The notes under the pieces were generated by a model, which saw only the letters and a list, made by a program, of their open reading frames with translations, was not told the DNA's origin and searched no databases. The position numbers were made by a program, and so were the translations under genes. A DNA stretch of 60,424 nt, taken from positions 1 through 60,424 of the forward strand of contig LADR01000073.1 in NCBI GenBank assembly GCA_000961655.1. The letters run 5' to 3'. Source of the stretch: Desulfatitalea sp. BRH_c12. Its GTDB lineage: Bacteria; Desulfobacterota; Desulfobacteria; Desulfobacterales; Desulfosarcinaceae. Below, in pieces: positions 53,165 through 60,424 of this stretch (positions within the stretch are counted from its first letter, which is position 1; each line of letters opens with the position of its first letter).

Positions 53165-53637
53165 TTCAGTTCTACACAAGGCAGATCCGGAGGTAATTGA
53201 CCCCGATGACAATCCTTGATTCAGTGCAAAAAATGTTTGCGACGTGTTCGGATATGTTGAGCCATTAAACTCCGGTTCAAAGGCACTATAAGCATGGGAA
53301 ATTGCTTAAAACCACTGAAACGGTGGGTTTGAATGCCCAGTCAAATGGCCGTTTTATCCAACTGCAAGCGCTTGAAATTACTAAAATACGGTGAATTGCC
53401 GTATTTCTAAATGCCTACGCGGGAGGGCTATGGCAAAAAAAGGCCCTGAATCCAACAATACCGGGAATCCAAGGCCTTTAAAATGTTGAGTCTGGAGGGC
53501 GGCAATCCTCATGTTCCTCACAACGTGACCCAATGGTCAAGGTGGGCAAACCGGAGCGCCTTTCCGGAAGTCAGACTCACTGAAATGAATATCATCTTAA
53601 ATCCTGATGTCAAGACAGTACTTTAAAAATGCTGTCA
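53165..53637 (+). repeat. 470-bp direct repeat, copy 2
   Basis: Copy of 50597-51065 with scattered substitutions and small indels; the antirepressor-like frame is broken by stops, but the hairpins at the start and end of the non-coding half are kept. Lies directly before the 3' end of the defence gene, ~2.57 kb from copy 1. Confidence 0.85.
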
Positions 53638-53742
53638 TTGAAGGCTTCCCTTATTGCCGCTGGTTCATGGTAGGCATTGGTTTTTCAAGGGCTGCCAAAC
53701 ATTACAGCATCGTAAATGAAAACGAAAAGATGAAAGTTTTTC

Positions 53743-56700
53743 TTATTCAACTTCGACCAAAAAGTGACCATTTGCCCATGAAATAATTGAATTCCTAAAA
53801 TGTTTTTTCGTGAAAGGACGTTTGAAAATAAGATTATCGAAACGCGATAGAATTTGAGGATCACGCCAAGCCCTGATTCCATTTAACATTGCATAAGAAT
53901 AAGGTTCAATTTGTAATAGCCCATCATTCTCCTGTTCTAAAAGGATGAAGAAATCTTTAAATACCTCAATCGCTGAGGATAAATTCGTTTCTTTTTTGCC
54001 TAAAGTTTCTGCAACTCGCCTAAAAGTCTCACTGACAGACCATTCATCTAACTTCGCTAACAAGATTAATGTTGATGCCATGACAGCTATAAAGGTCATA
54101 TTGCAATTAATCAAGCCTGCTACCGCTTTGGCATATATTGAATTGTGCATCGCATGGCTTTCTACGCAAACAAACATAGCGGGTTCTATCCATGTGCCTT
54201 CACAACCAAGAAGATCCTTTCCGAGTAACCTCAGATGCAAATCATCCGATATCAGAATTCTATCCGACCCATTCGTAGCCATTAAGCTATCCAAGAAGCA
54301 AGGGTGCATAGAATCAGTGATTTTGGCAAGTTTTGGATCTATATCGCTTTTCCCAACTGCGGGGATAATATCGCAATTTGCACATGCCCAATCATAAATA
54401 TTCTGAAAATGTTCAAGCCCTTGCATAATGCGCTCATTGGTTATCTCTTCTTTTGTGTAGGTATTTCCTATTTTGCTTGTGGAGATAAAAGGGGAGCTCG
54501 ACTTCAGTTCATCAATCTGTTCTCTATATAGTCGAAGGGTGGAATGGACAATGCCAAACCTTCCCAACTTGACATGTAAATCGTCAATTATCCCAAGAGA
54601 AAAAGCTGTATATAGGCTTAGTGGATCTATTATGCATTTGCCTTTATTCTGTTTTAATATTTCTATTGCTCTATCACGTTCCTCTTTGACCCCGGTGGAA
54701 CAAAAAAGCTTGCCAAAAGAAGGATTCATGAAGCCAATCCAGGCCTGTAATGGGTTAACTCCCAGTAGGTTGGCAACAACTCCGATGGGGTATTTGCTCT
54801 TTTCGTACGCTTCTCGAATCTCTGTAGCATGTTCATGCCTTCTATCAATCGTCTTTAACATGAAGCTTAAATCAGGATTGCCATCTTTATCAGATCCAAT
54901 TTTTATTGGATAAAAGCCATGTTTTTCTGGAAAAAAAGAATTATAGGTTTCCATTCGTTTATGGGCAAGATAGATGTATTTGCTCTTTATATCTATAATT
55001 TCGAAAGTGCTCTCCTGGAAATGATTAACGCGGAAATCGAAAGTGTCACCTTTAGATTTCCCTTTAACTGTTCTTGATAGTTGATGTGAAGGCGATATTT
55101 CTTCCTCCAATAAAAAAACAATTCCTTCCTCTTCGATAATTATAGTTTTCTGTTCTCCGAAACCGTCGCGGAGTGTAATCGCTGCATGCGGACCTGCACT
55201 TTTGCATTCAATCAGACCCTCTGGAAAATTTCCCATCAGGATCAACTGAATGTACTTCAGCGTTATTGTTTGGCTTCTAGGATGCAACTTACAAAGTTCA
55301 TATCCCAACTTTAAGCAACGCTCAAAGTATCCGTATTCATGAAAATATTGGGCAAGTTTGATGCGGTCTTCCGGATCAGCATCTGAATAGTCTGAACAAT
55401 TTTCAAGGAACCTAATAATAGAGTCATCTTCGTTCTGGTAGTGCAAAAGCACGATCCAGTTTAATCTTAGATGGAGATCGTCAGGGGTCTCCGAAATTAA
55501 TTGATCTAAGCCTTCTCTGCACAGGTCGAGGTTGCCGATTTTGAAATTAAAATAGACTTCAAAGCGACGAATCTCTGGATTCAGACGATCGGATGTATCC
55601 ATTTTAGATAAAATTTCTTCTATTTCCTTACGTTGCTCGGTATTCAAATAGCAGGTCAAAAGATTTTTTAAAATATGGCTATAACTATATGTGGTTAACA
55701 ACTTGCGGTAAAATATCATTGCCTGTTTGAACTTGCGAAAGCTAAATAGTGTATCAGCAACACGCAATTTTTCTTTGTAATCATTATCATCGGTCAATTT
55801 AGAAGCTGTATTTAGAATCAGCCTTTCCGCTCGATCGGTTTCTCCAGTTTTCCTGTACATCAAAGCCACAGACATCAATAATTCAGTGTCGCGGTCTTGT
55901 GATACTTCTATCCGTTCTGCAGCCTTTACTGCTTCCTCCTTTCCAAAAAGTTCAAAAGTCAGGGTCAGTCGAATTGATTCCGCAACAGAAATCAAGTATG
56001 AGTTGTCAGGGGGTATGTTTATTGTCTCGAAATGGGTTAATGCTTTTTGAATTTTTTTATCTCCAATGAGCGCCTCTATATATGCGAGGTCGGTTTCAAC
56101 ATTACAACCCCTCGGGATATATTCAAATTGCTCAAGAGCCTCCTTGTATCGTCCACTTGATAATAGGTTGAATGCTGCCATTTCCCTGACTTGCACATTA
56201 TCGGGGGCTACTTGAAACATTTCTTCGAATAATTTGGCTGAAAGATTATCTTCTCCTATAAAAAGGTATATAGATAATAAATTCAATCCTATGGATGACA
56301 AGAAAGGCTTAAATTCGGTGTCGGCGCCAACCCAAATCTCTTCTAGAAGTTTTCTGGCGTGATTAAGTTTAGATTTCGACTCAGCATTTACCTGCATCCC
56401 GCGCAAGACCATCGGATCGCTGAATAAACCCTCTATAATAGATATCGCGTATGCCTGTTTCATCTGCAGGCTTGAGTCTTTTTCATAACTGCGCCTAAAC
56501 CAAAAACATGCTTGATCATGCATCCGTTTACGCCGAAATGCATGCCCTATACTATAAGCAACAGGCGCGCTATCCCACTTATCGGGCGGAACAAGCGATT
56601 GATAGTCATCAATTATCTTATCATCGGGGTATGAAGTTAGTAATATTGAATATCCATCAACATCATCCGGATCGGCCACTATAGCCTGCTTCGCCTTTTT

Positions 56701-57699
56701 TCTTGCATATTCAGGATTACCCAATAATAGGTGGGCTAAAGCAGCATTCCTCAGCGCCTTAGGGCTATCGGGGCTATAGGTTTCTGCTGAAAAGAAGTGC
56801 TCTGCTGCTGTATCGTTTTTGCAGAGCATCATATAGCATGCCCCTATATTGGTAATGATTCGAAATTTTATCCTATTTGATGCAGTTTTCCAATATTTCT
56901 TTTTTAAAGTATCATAAAGGGAAAGGGCTGTTCGAGGTTTTTCTTTAATCAAATCCCGGTAGGCGTCAATTTCGTTATTAATCGCGATTTCAATAGAATC
57001 ACTCCCACTATAAATGTCGGTTGACCTTATCGGCAGGTATTGTCTTAGACTTTCCTCTAATATTTTATGGAATATGTTAGGAAAGGCTGCTAATTGTTCC
57101 TTGTTGTTAGCCTGTTCAATCTGGATTTTATGTAGCCCTTCGGTTAAAATTTCATTTTGCGAGCTAACTGTTTGTGCTGAGCTACCAATATTATCAACGC
57201 TTTGTTTTATTAGATCTATTGCGCTACCCATTTTATGAAGATCATTGGACATAAGCGAATGATCTTCTTGGTTAGTGTGCATAGCGATTTTTTGCAGCTC
57301 TATTTGAGCTTGGTGGGCATACTTTTCATTTGCTGATAAATACCTAATGAAGGAGTTTTTAAAACTTTCAACAAATTGAATTGTTATCTCTATATTTTCG
57401 GGAACTTCTTTAAGGCTGCTGTTTTCAAAGTCTAATATTGATGAGGCGAGTGACCTGCTATCTATGAATTTTTCCGCCTGCTTAAAAACTTCAATTCTGT
57501 CGTGATTCCCTGAGCCACCTATGATGGCTTCAATTCTACTAACTGGGAATGGCAAACTCTTACCTTTGAATTCTTTCTCAGTTTCCCGTAGCGCCTTACG
57601 CAAAGGATCTGTGAAAAATTTCGAAAGCTTTGTTCCTGATTCCCATATCAGTGTTGCTAAAAGGCCATACGTAATATTTGGAATTATCACTGGCATCAT
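53743..57699 (-). CDS. TPR - GreA/B-C-like - PIN-like nuclease protein
   Basis: 1318 residues, much AT-richer than its surroundings. N-terminal hydrophobic helix (~5-20), helical/coiled-coil region (~100-210), a long array of TPR-like helices (~255-820), a GreA/GreB C-terminal-like domain (~840-915; GDTFDFRVNHFQESTFEIIDI in the usual strand order) and a C-terminal PIN-like domain (~1020-1180; CIIDPLSLYTAFSLGIIDDL with Asp1025 and RILISDDLHLR with Asp1152/1153), then a helical tail. TPR-Gre-PIN fusions have been predicted as RNase effectors in bacterial conflict systems; nuclease activity here is an inference. It starts 61 nt after the hsdR stop, same strand. No ribosome site is clear; Met2 is an alternative. 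Confidence 0.7.
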   Translation of the reverse strand: MMPVIIPNITYGLLATLIWESGTKLSKFFTDPLRKALRETEKEFKGKSLPFPVSRIEAIIGGSGNHDRIEVFKQAEKFIDSRSLASSILDFENSSLKEVPENIEITIQFVESFKNSFIRYLSANEKYAHQAQIELQKIAMHTNQEDHSLMSNDLHKMGSAIDLIKQSVDNIGSSAQTVSSQNEILTEGLHKIQIEQANNKEQLAAFPNIFHKILEESLRQYLPIRSTDIYSGSDSIEIAINNEIDAYRDLIKEKPRTALSLYDTLKKKYWKTASNRIKFRIITNIGACYMMLCKNDTAAEHFFSAETYSPDSPKALRNAALAHLLLGNPEYARKKAKQAIVADPDDVDGYSILLTSYPDDKIIDDYQSLVPPDKWDSAPVAYSIGHAFRRKRMHDQACFWFRRSYEKDSSLQMKQAYAISIIEGLFSDPMVLRGMQVNAESKSKLNHARKLLEEIWVGADTEFKPFLSSIGLNLLSIYLFIGEDNLSAKLFEEMFQVAPDNVQVREMAAFNLLSSGRYKEALEQFEYIPRGCNVETDLAYIEALIGDKKIQKALTHFETINIPPDNSYLISVAESIRLTLTFELFGKEEAVKAAERIEVSQDRDTELLMSVALMYRKTGETDRAERLILNTASKLTDDNDYKEKLRVADTLFSFRKFKQAMIFYRKLLTTYSYSHILKNLLTCYLNTEQRKEIEEILSKMDTSDRLNPEIRRFEVYFNFKIGNLDLCREGLDQLISETPDDLHLRLNWIVLLHYQNEDDSIIRFLENCSDYSDADPEDRIKLAQYFHEYGYFERCLKLGYELCKLHPRSQTITLKYIQLILMGNFPEGLIECKSAGPHAAITLRDGFGEQKTIIIEEEGIVFLLEEEISPSHQLSRTVKGKSKGDTFDFRVNHFQESTFEIIDIKSKYIYLAHKRMETYNSFFPEKHGFYPIKIGSDKDGNPDLSFMLKTIDRRHEHATEIREAYEKSKYPIGVVANLLGVNPLQAWIGFMNPSFGKLFCSTGVKEERDRAIEILKQNKGKCIIDPLSLYTAFSLGIIDDLHVKLGRFGIVHSTLRLYREQIDELKSSSPFISTSKIGNTYTKEEITNERIMQGLEHFQNIYDWACANCDIIPAVGKSDIDPKLAKITDSMHPCFLDSLMATNGSDRILISDDLHLRLLGKDLLGCEGTWIEPAMFVCVESHAMHNSIYAKAVAGLINCNMTFIAVMASTLILLAKLDEWSVSETFRRVAETLGKKETNLSSAIEVFKDFFILLEQENDGLLQIEPYSYAMLNGIRAWRDPQILSRFDNLIFKRPFTKKHFRNSIISWANGHFLVEVE

Positions 57700-57760
57700 A
57701 CTTCGCCTATCATTCCCTTAAAGTTTAGATCGATCCTTTTCCCTGGCGCGACATGGCTTT

Positions 57761-60424
57761 TCAGGTATTATACAGTTGGGAAGGCTGACCAGAATTGGCA
57801 TTTTGGTCTTCTGACCTAATCCCAGCTGGGATTGACTCGTATATTACCTTTGAAAGAACTGCAAAAGCGGCACTTTCAAACGCTTTATCGTCCATATAGC
57901 GGGTAACAATTTTATCATTTTCGCCCATGCGCTGGATCATCAAATCTTCGATCAGCTTTCGCAGTCCCAGTTGGAATTTGTCGAAGGGGTTGGCTTGGCG
58001 AAGCTGGATCACTTGGGGATGGTTCGTTGCCTTTTCCTTGATCTGCGCAAAGAAGAGACGATCCTCTTCGGTAAAATTGGTCCCAAAGCGTTCGTTGAGC
58101 AGTTCGATGATTTCCGAAAGGGGCGCCCGTTCATCCTTGGCCTTACGGCTCCCGACATCGGTAGGGCTTTTAATGCCAAATTCATCGGCATCTTCATGTA
58201 GGGCGATGCCGCCGGAAAATATGCGTTGCAGGCGATAGTATTGCAGACTCACTTCATCGCCCAGTTTTACAGGGTCCTTCTCCAGATCCGAAGGCAGGTG
58301 TGGAAGCAAGAGGCGCCCGTAGCTGTAAAGCATTTCAAGATCCGGATCACTGTAAGGCATGATCTGGCTTAAGAACGAATAGACCCGCACGTAGCCTGTC
58401 AGCTTGTCACGAAACACACCGCGCAATTCATCCGTATAAAGCGCCTTGAATCGATCCACGGCCGGTTGCAGGTGCCGCTGCAGATGCGCATGGTCGGCCG
58501 CCGCTTGCCTGGCGGGTGATCGATAAAATACACGGGCGAAGGCTTCGACCTCACTCCAATGATAGATCTGCATCGCGTCCAGTTCGTGTTTGAGTTTCTC
58601 GAGTTGAGAAGGATCCGATGTCTCCTGCAGGCTGGTCGCGTCGTAGTAAGGCTTGAAGGCCTTGTAAATGTCTTCGGCATCGTTGACGAAATCGAGCACA
58701 AAGGGGGTCTGCTTGCCCGGCAGCATGCGGTTGAGGCGCGACAGGGCCTGAACCGCCTGCACCCCATCCAGGCGCTTGTCCACATACATTGCCATCAGCA
58801 GCGGCTGGTCGAATCCGGTCTGGTATTTGTTGGCTACCAACAGGACCTGATAGTCCGGCGAGGCGAAGCGCTCGGGCAGTTGCTTTTCGCCGATCTGCCG
58901 GCCGCTGATCACATCGACATTCAGGCCCGGCTCTGTGTACTCAAGGCCTGTTTTCGAGTCCTTCACCGCACCGCTGAACGCCACCAGCGGCCGCACGTCC
59001 TTGTAGCCGCGCAGGTTGATGTAGCGCTGAAAAGCTTCGAAGTATTTCACGGCTTGCATGCGCGAGGCGGTTATGACCATGGCTTTGGCGCGCCCGCCCA
59101 GATGGTGCATCACATGGCGCCGGAAGTGCTCCACGATTACTTCGATCTTCTGCTCGATATTGGTGGGGTGCAGGACCAGGAACTTGGCCAGGATGCGGGC
59201 AGCCTTCTTTTTCGGCAGGTCGGGGTCGTCTTCGATCTTTTTGACCAGCCTGAAATAGGTTTTATAGGTGGTGTAATTTTTAACCACATCCAGGATGTAT
59301 CGCTCCTCGATGGCCTGACGCATACTGTACAGATGAAAGGCCTCCGGTTTGCCGCTGTTGCCGACCCGGCCGAACAGCTCCAGGGTCTTGCCCTTGGGCG
59401 TGGCCGTAAAGGCAAAAAAGCTGATGTTGGGTTGTGGGCCGCGTGACCTTATGACTTGAATAATTTGGTCTTCTATATCCGGCTCTTCATCATCGTTTAG
59501 AGGCGCGGCCTTAGCCCCTAAAATGGCTTTCAACTCCTTGGCAGTCTCGCCGGTCTGGCTGGAGTGAGCCTCGTCGGCGATGATCGCATAGCGCCGTTTG
59601 GCGATCTCCGCCTCCCAGGCCTTGGCCTTGGTGAGCTCCTCCGCGGTGGGCGCATCCAGGTTGTCCGCCCCGGCCGCCCGCAGCAGGCCGCGCAGCACAA
59701 AGGGAAATTTCTGCAACGTGGTCACCACGATCTTGGTGCCGTCGATCAATGCAGCGGCCAGTTGGCCGGAGTCCTGGTCAATGGCCTTGACCACGCCCTG
59801 GGCATGCTCGATCTGGTAAATGGCATCCTGCAACTGCCGGTCCAGCACCTGGCGGTCGGTGATCACGATCACGCAGTCGTAGATCTTCTCGTCTTGCGCC
59901 GTGTGCAGGCTGGCCAGCCGGTGGGAGAGCCAGGAGATGGAGTTAGTCTTGCCGCTGCCAGCCGAATGCTGGATCAGATAGTTGCGGCCGGGCCCCTCCT
60001 GGCGCGCGCCGGCCACCAGCTTGCGCACGGCATCCAACTGGTGGTAGCGCGGAAAAATCATATTCTCCCGTGTCACTATCCGCTGCCCGCCCTTGCCGTC
60101 GTCGATCTTGATATCGTTCTTTTCCACAAACAGAAAGTGGCCCAGAATATCTATAAAGCTATCCGGTTCCAACACCTCTTCCCACAAAAAGCCGCTACGG
60201 TAACCTGAAGGATGCTGGGGATTGCCCGCCCCGCATTGGATCTCGCCCGGGTGGCTGCCCCGGTTAAAGGGTCTGAAAAAAGTGCTGTCACCGGCCAGGT
60301 GGGTGGTCATATAGACCTGGTCCGGGTCCACGGCAAAATGGACCAGGGCCCTTTTCTTGAATTCGAACAATGGCGCGCGCGGATCGCGGTCATGTTGATA
60401 TTGATGGATGGCATGGCGCCAATT
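57761..60424 (-). CDS. hsdR: type I restriction enzyme subunit R (5' partial)
   Basis: The frame is open to the window end, so ~887 C-terminal residues are visible; the N-terminal endonuclease domain and start lie outside. Superfamily 2 motor motifs are HSAGSGKTNSISW (Walker A), ADEAHSSQTG (DEAH), FFAFTATPKGK and QTGFDQPLL (motif V/VI region), followed by the helical C-terminal domain that binds HsdM. Translocates and cuts unmethylated DNA with HsdM and HsdS, which are not in the window and probably lie upstream. The GC content is higher than in the downstream gene. The final residues run to a stop 61 nt before the TPR-Gre-PIN gene. Confidence 0.95.
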   Translation of the reverse strand, partial: NWRHAIHQYQHDRDPRAPLFEFKKRALVHFAVDPDQVYMTTHLAGDSTFFRPFNRGSHPGEIQCGAGNPQHPSGYRSGFLWEEVLEPDSFIDILGHFLFVEKNDIKIDDGKGGQRIVTRENMIFPRYHQLDAVRKLVAGARQEGPGRNYLIQHSAGSGKTNSISWLSHRLASLHTAQDEKIYDCVIVITDRQVLDRQLQDAIYQIEHAQGVVKAIDQDSGQLAAALIDGTKIVVTTLQKFPFVLRGLLRAAGADNLDAPTAEELTKAKAWEAEIAKRRYAIIADEAHSSQTGETAKELKAILGAKAAPLNDDEEPDIEDQIIQVIRSRGPQPNISFFAFTATPKGKTLELFGRVGNSGKPEAFHLYSMRQAIEERYILDVVKNYTTYKTYFRLVKKIEDDPDLPKKKAARILAKFLVLHPTNIEQKIEVIVEHFRRHVMHHLGGRAKAMVITASRMQAVKYFEAFQRYINLRGYKDVRPLVAFSGAVKDSKTGLEYTEPGLNVDVISGRQIGEKQLPERFASPDYQVLLVANKYQTGFDQPLLMAMYVDKRLDGVQAVQALSRLNRMLPGKQTPFVLDFVNDAEDIYKAFKPYYDATSLQETSDPSQLEKLKHELDAMQIYHWSEVEAFARVFYRSPARQAAADHAHLQRHLQPAVDRFKALYTDELRGVFRDKLTGYVRVYSFLSQIMPYSDPDLEMLYSYGRLLLPHLPSDLEKDPVKLGDEVSLQYYRLQRIFSGGIALHEDADEFGIKSPTDVGSRKAKDERAPLSEIIELLNERFGTNFTEEDRLFFAQIKEKATNHPQVIQLRQANPFDKFQLGLRKLIEDLMIQRMGENDKIVTRYMDDKAFESAAFAVLSKVIYESIPAGIRSEDQNANSGQPSQLYNT

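Larger units (their letters stand above)
52470..53742. other. decayed region between antirepressor and defence gene
   Basis: It holds a fragment duplicating the start of the SWIM gene (52527-52620), a doubtful minus-strand ORF (52663-53058), repeat copy 2 (53165-53637) and about 100 bp of spacer before the 3' end of the defence gene. No other gene seen. Confidence 0.5.
39165..60424. mobile_element. tRNA-Phe genomic island (right end not in window)
   Basis: The left border is the tRNA-Phe fragment. Contents: integrase, excisionase-like HTH proteins, replication protein, phage-like structural and lysis-like genes, antirepressor, duplicated decayed DNA and a restriction/defence module. No second tRNA-Phe copy is seen before the window ends, so the right limit is unknown. 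hsdR may belong to the island or to the next chromosomal region. Confidence 0.55.

Noticed and set aside
1-60424. CRISPR array
   Set aside because: No regularly spaced repeats were seen; the only tandem repeat is the 19-bp pair at 39052-39089.
1-60424. Transposase or insertion sequence genes
   Set aside because: No transposase-like product was recognised; the MITE-like copies have no coding capacity.

Overview
The window looks like a chromosomal segment of a metabolically versatile Gram-negative anaerobe, most likely a Desulfobacterota member (Desulfobacteraceae or Desulfosarcina-like). The basis is many amino-acid ABC transporters with periplasmic binding proteins, an NtrC-type two-component pair with multi-PAS sensors, a DcaP-type porin, lipoproteins, an adenylate cyclase with TPRs and an extracytoplasmic iron-sulfur, copper and haem redox cluster. 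The taxon is inferred from gene content, because no rRNA or complete tRNA is present.

Positions 1-3693 (+) hold the end of a redox operon: a truncated 4Fe-4S membrane protein, a CuA/cytochrome c fusion, a small anchored protein, an FtsX-type permease and a DUF2318 protein. Positions 3699-8240 (-) encode a sigma-54 response regulator, its multi-PAS histidine kinase and a kinase-less paralogue of the sensor. Positions 8241-13100 are a patchy zone of repeats, gene remnants, small exported proteins and lipoproteins. Positions 13190-20953 (-) carry a complete livKHMGF branched-chain amino-acid transporter and a polar amino-acid ABC transporter. Positions 21124-28977 contain two EamA exporters, a porin, a SHOCT lipoprotein, a TrpXYZ-like ABC transporter and an FCD regulator. 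Positions 29061-31477 are decaying: a livM-livF remnant, an inverted repeat and a frameshifted EamA gene. Positions 31637-38429 hold a DUF2917 gene, a MocR regulator with rarD, a fatty-acid desaturase and a class III adenylate cyclase interrupted by an in-frame UGA.

A 50-nt 3' half of tRNA-Phe at 39115-39164 marks an integration site, flanked by a decayed tyrosine recombinase on one side and an intact one on the other. From there to the right edge the sequence is accessory. First come excisionase-like HTH proteins and a DnaB-N/DUF3987 replication protein. Then comes a compact phage-like block: tail-like protein, M15 peptidase, a degenerate M15 paralogue, a SWIM zinc protein, a terminase-small-subunit-like HTH protein, a lipoprotein and a Bro-N antirepressor. 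After that lie duplicated and decayed sequences, including a 470-bp direct repeat. At the right edge is a defence module: type I restriction hsdR (running off the window) followed by a 1318-residue protein with a coiled coil, TPRs, a GreA/B C-terminal-like domain and a predicted PIN-like nuclease domain.

The strongest candidates for something undescribed are the hsdR-linked TPR-Gre-PIN protein and the phage-like block. In that block two unrelated proteins (peptidase and SWIM protein) end in the same 54-residue C-terminal module. Several genes carry single frameshifts or nonsense codons; if the sequence is a draft assembly, some of these could be sequencing errors.
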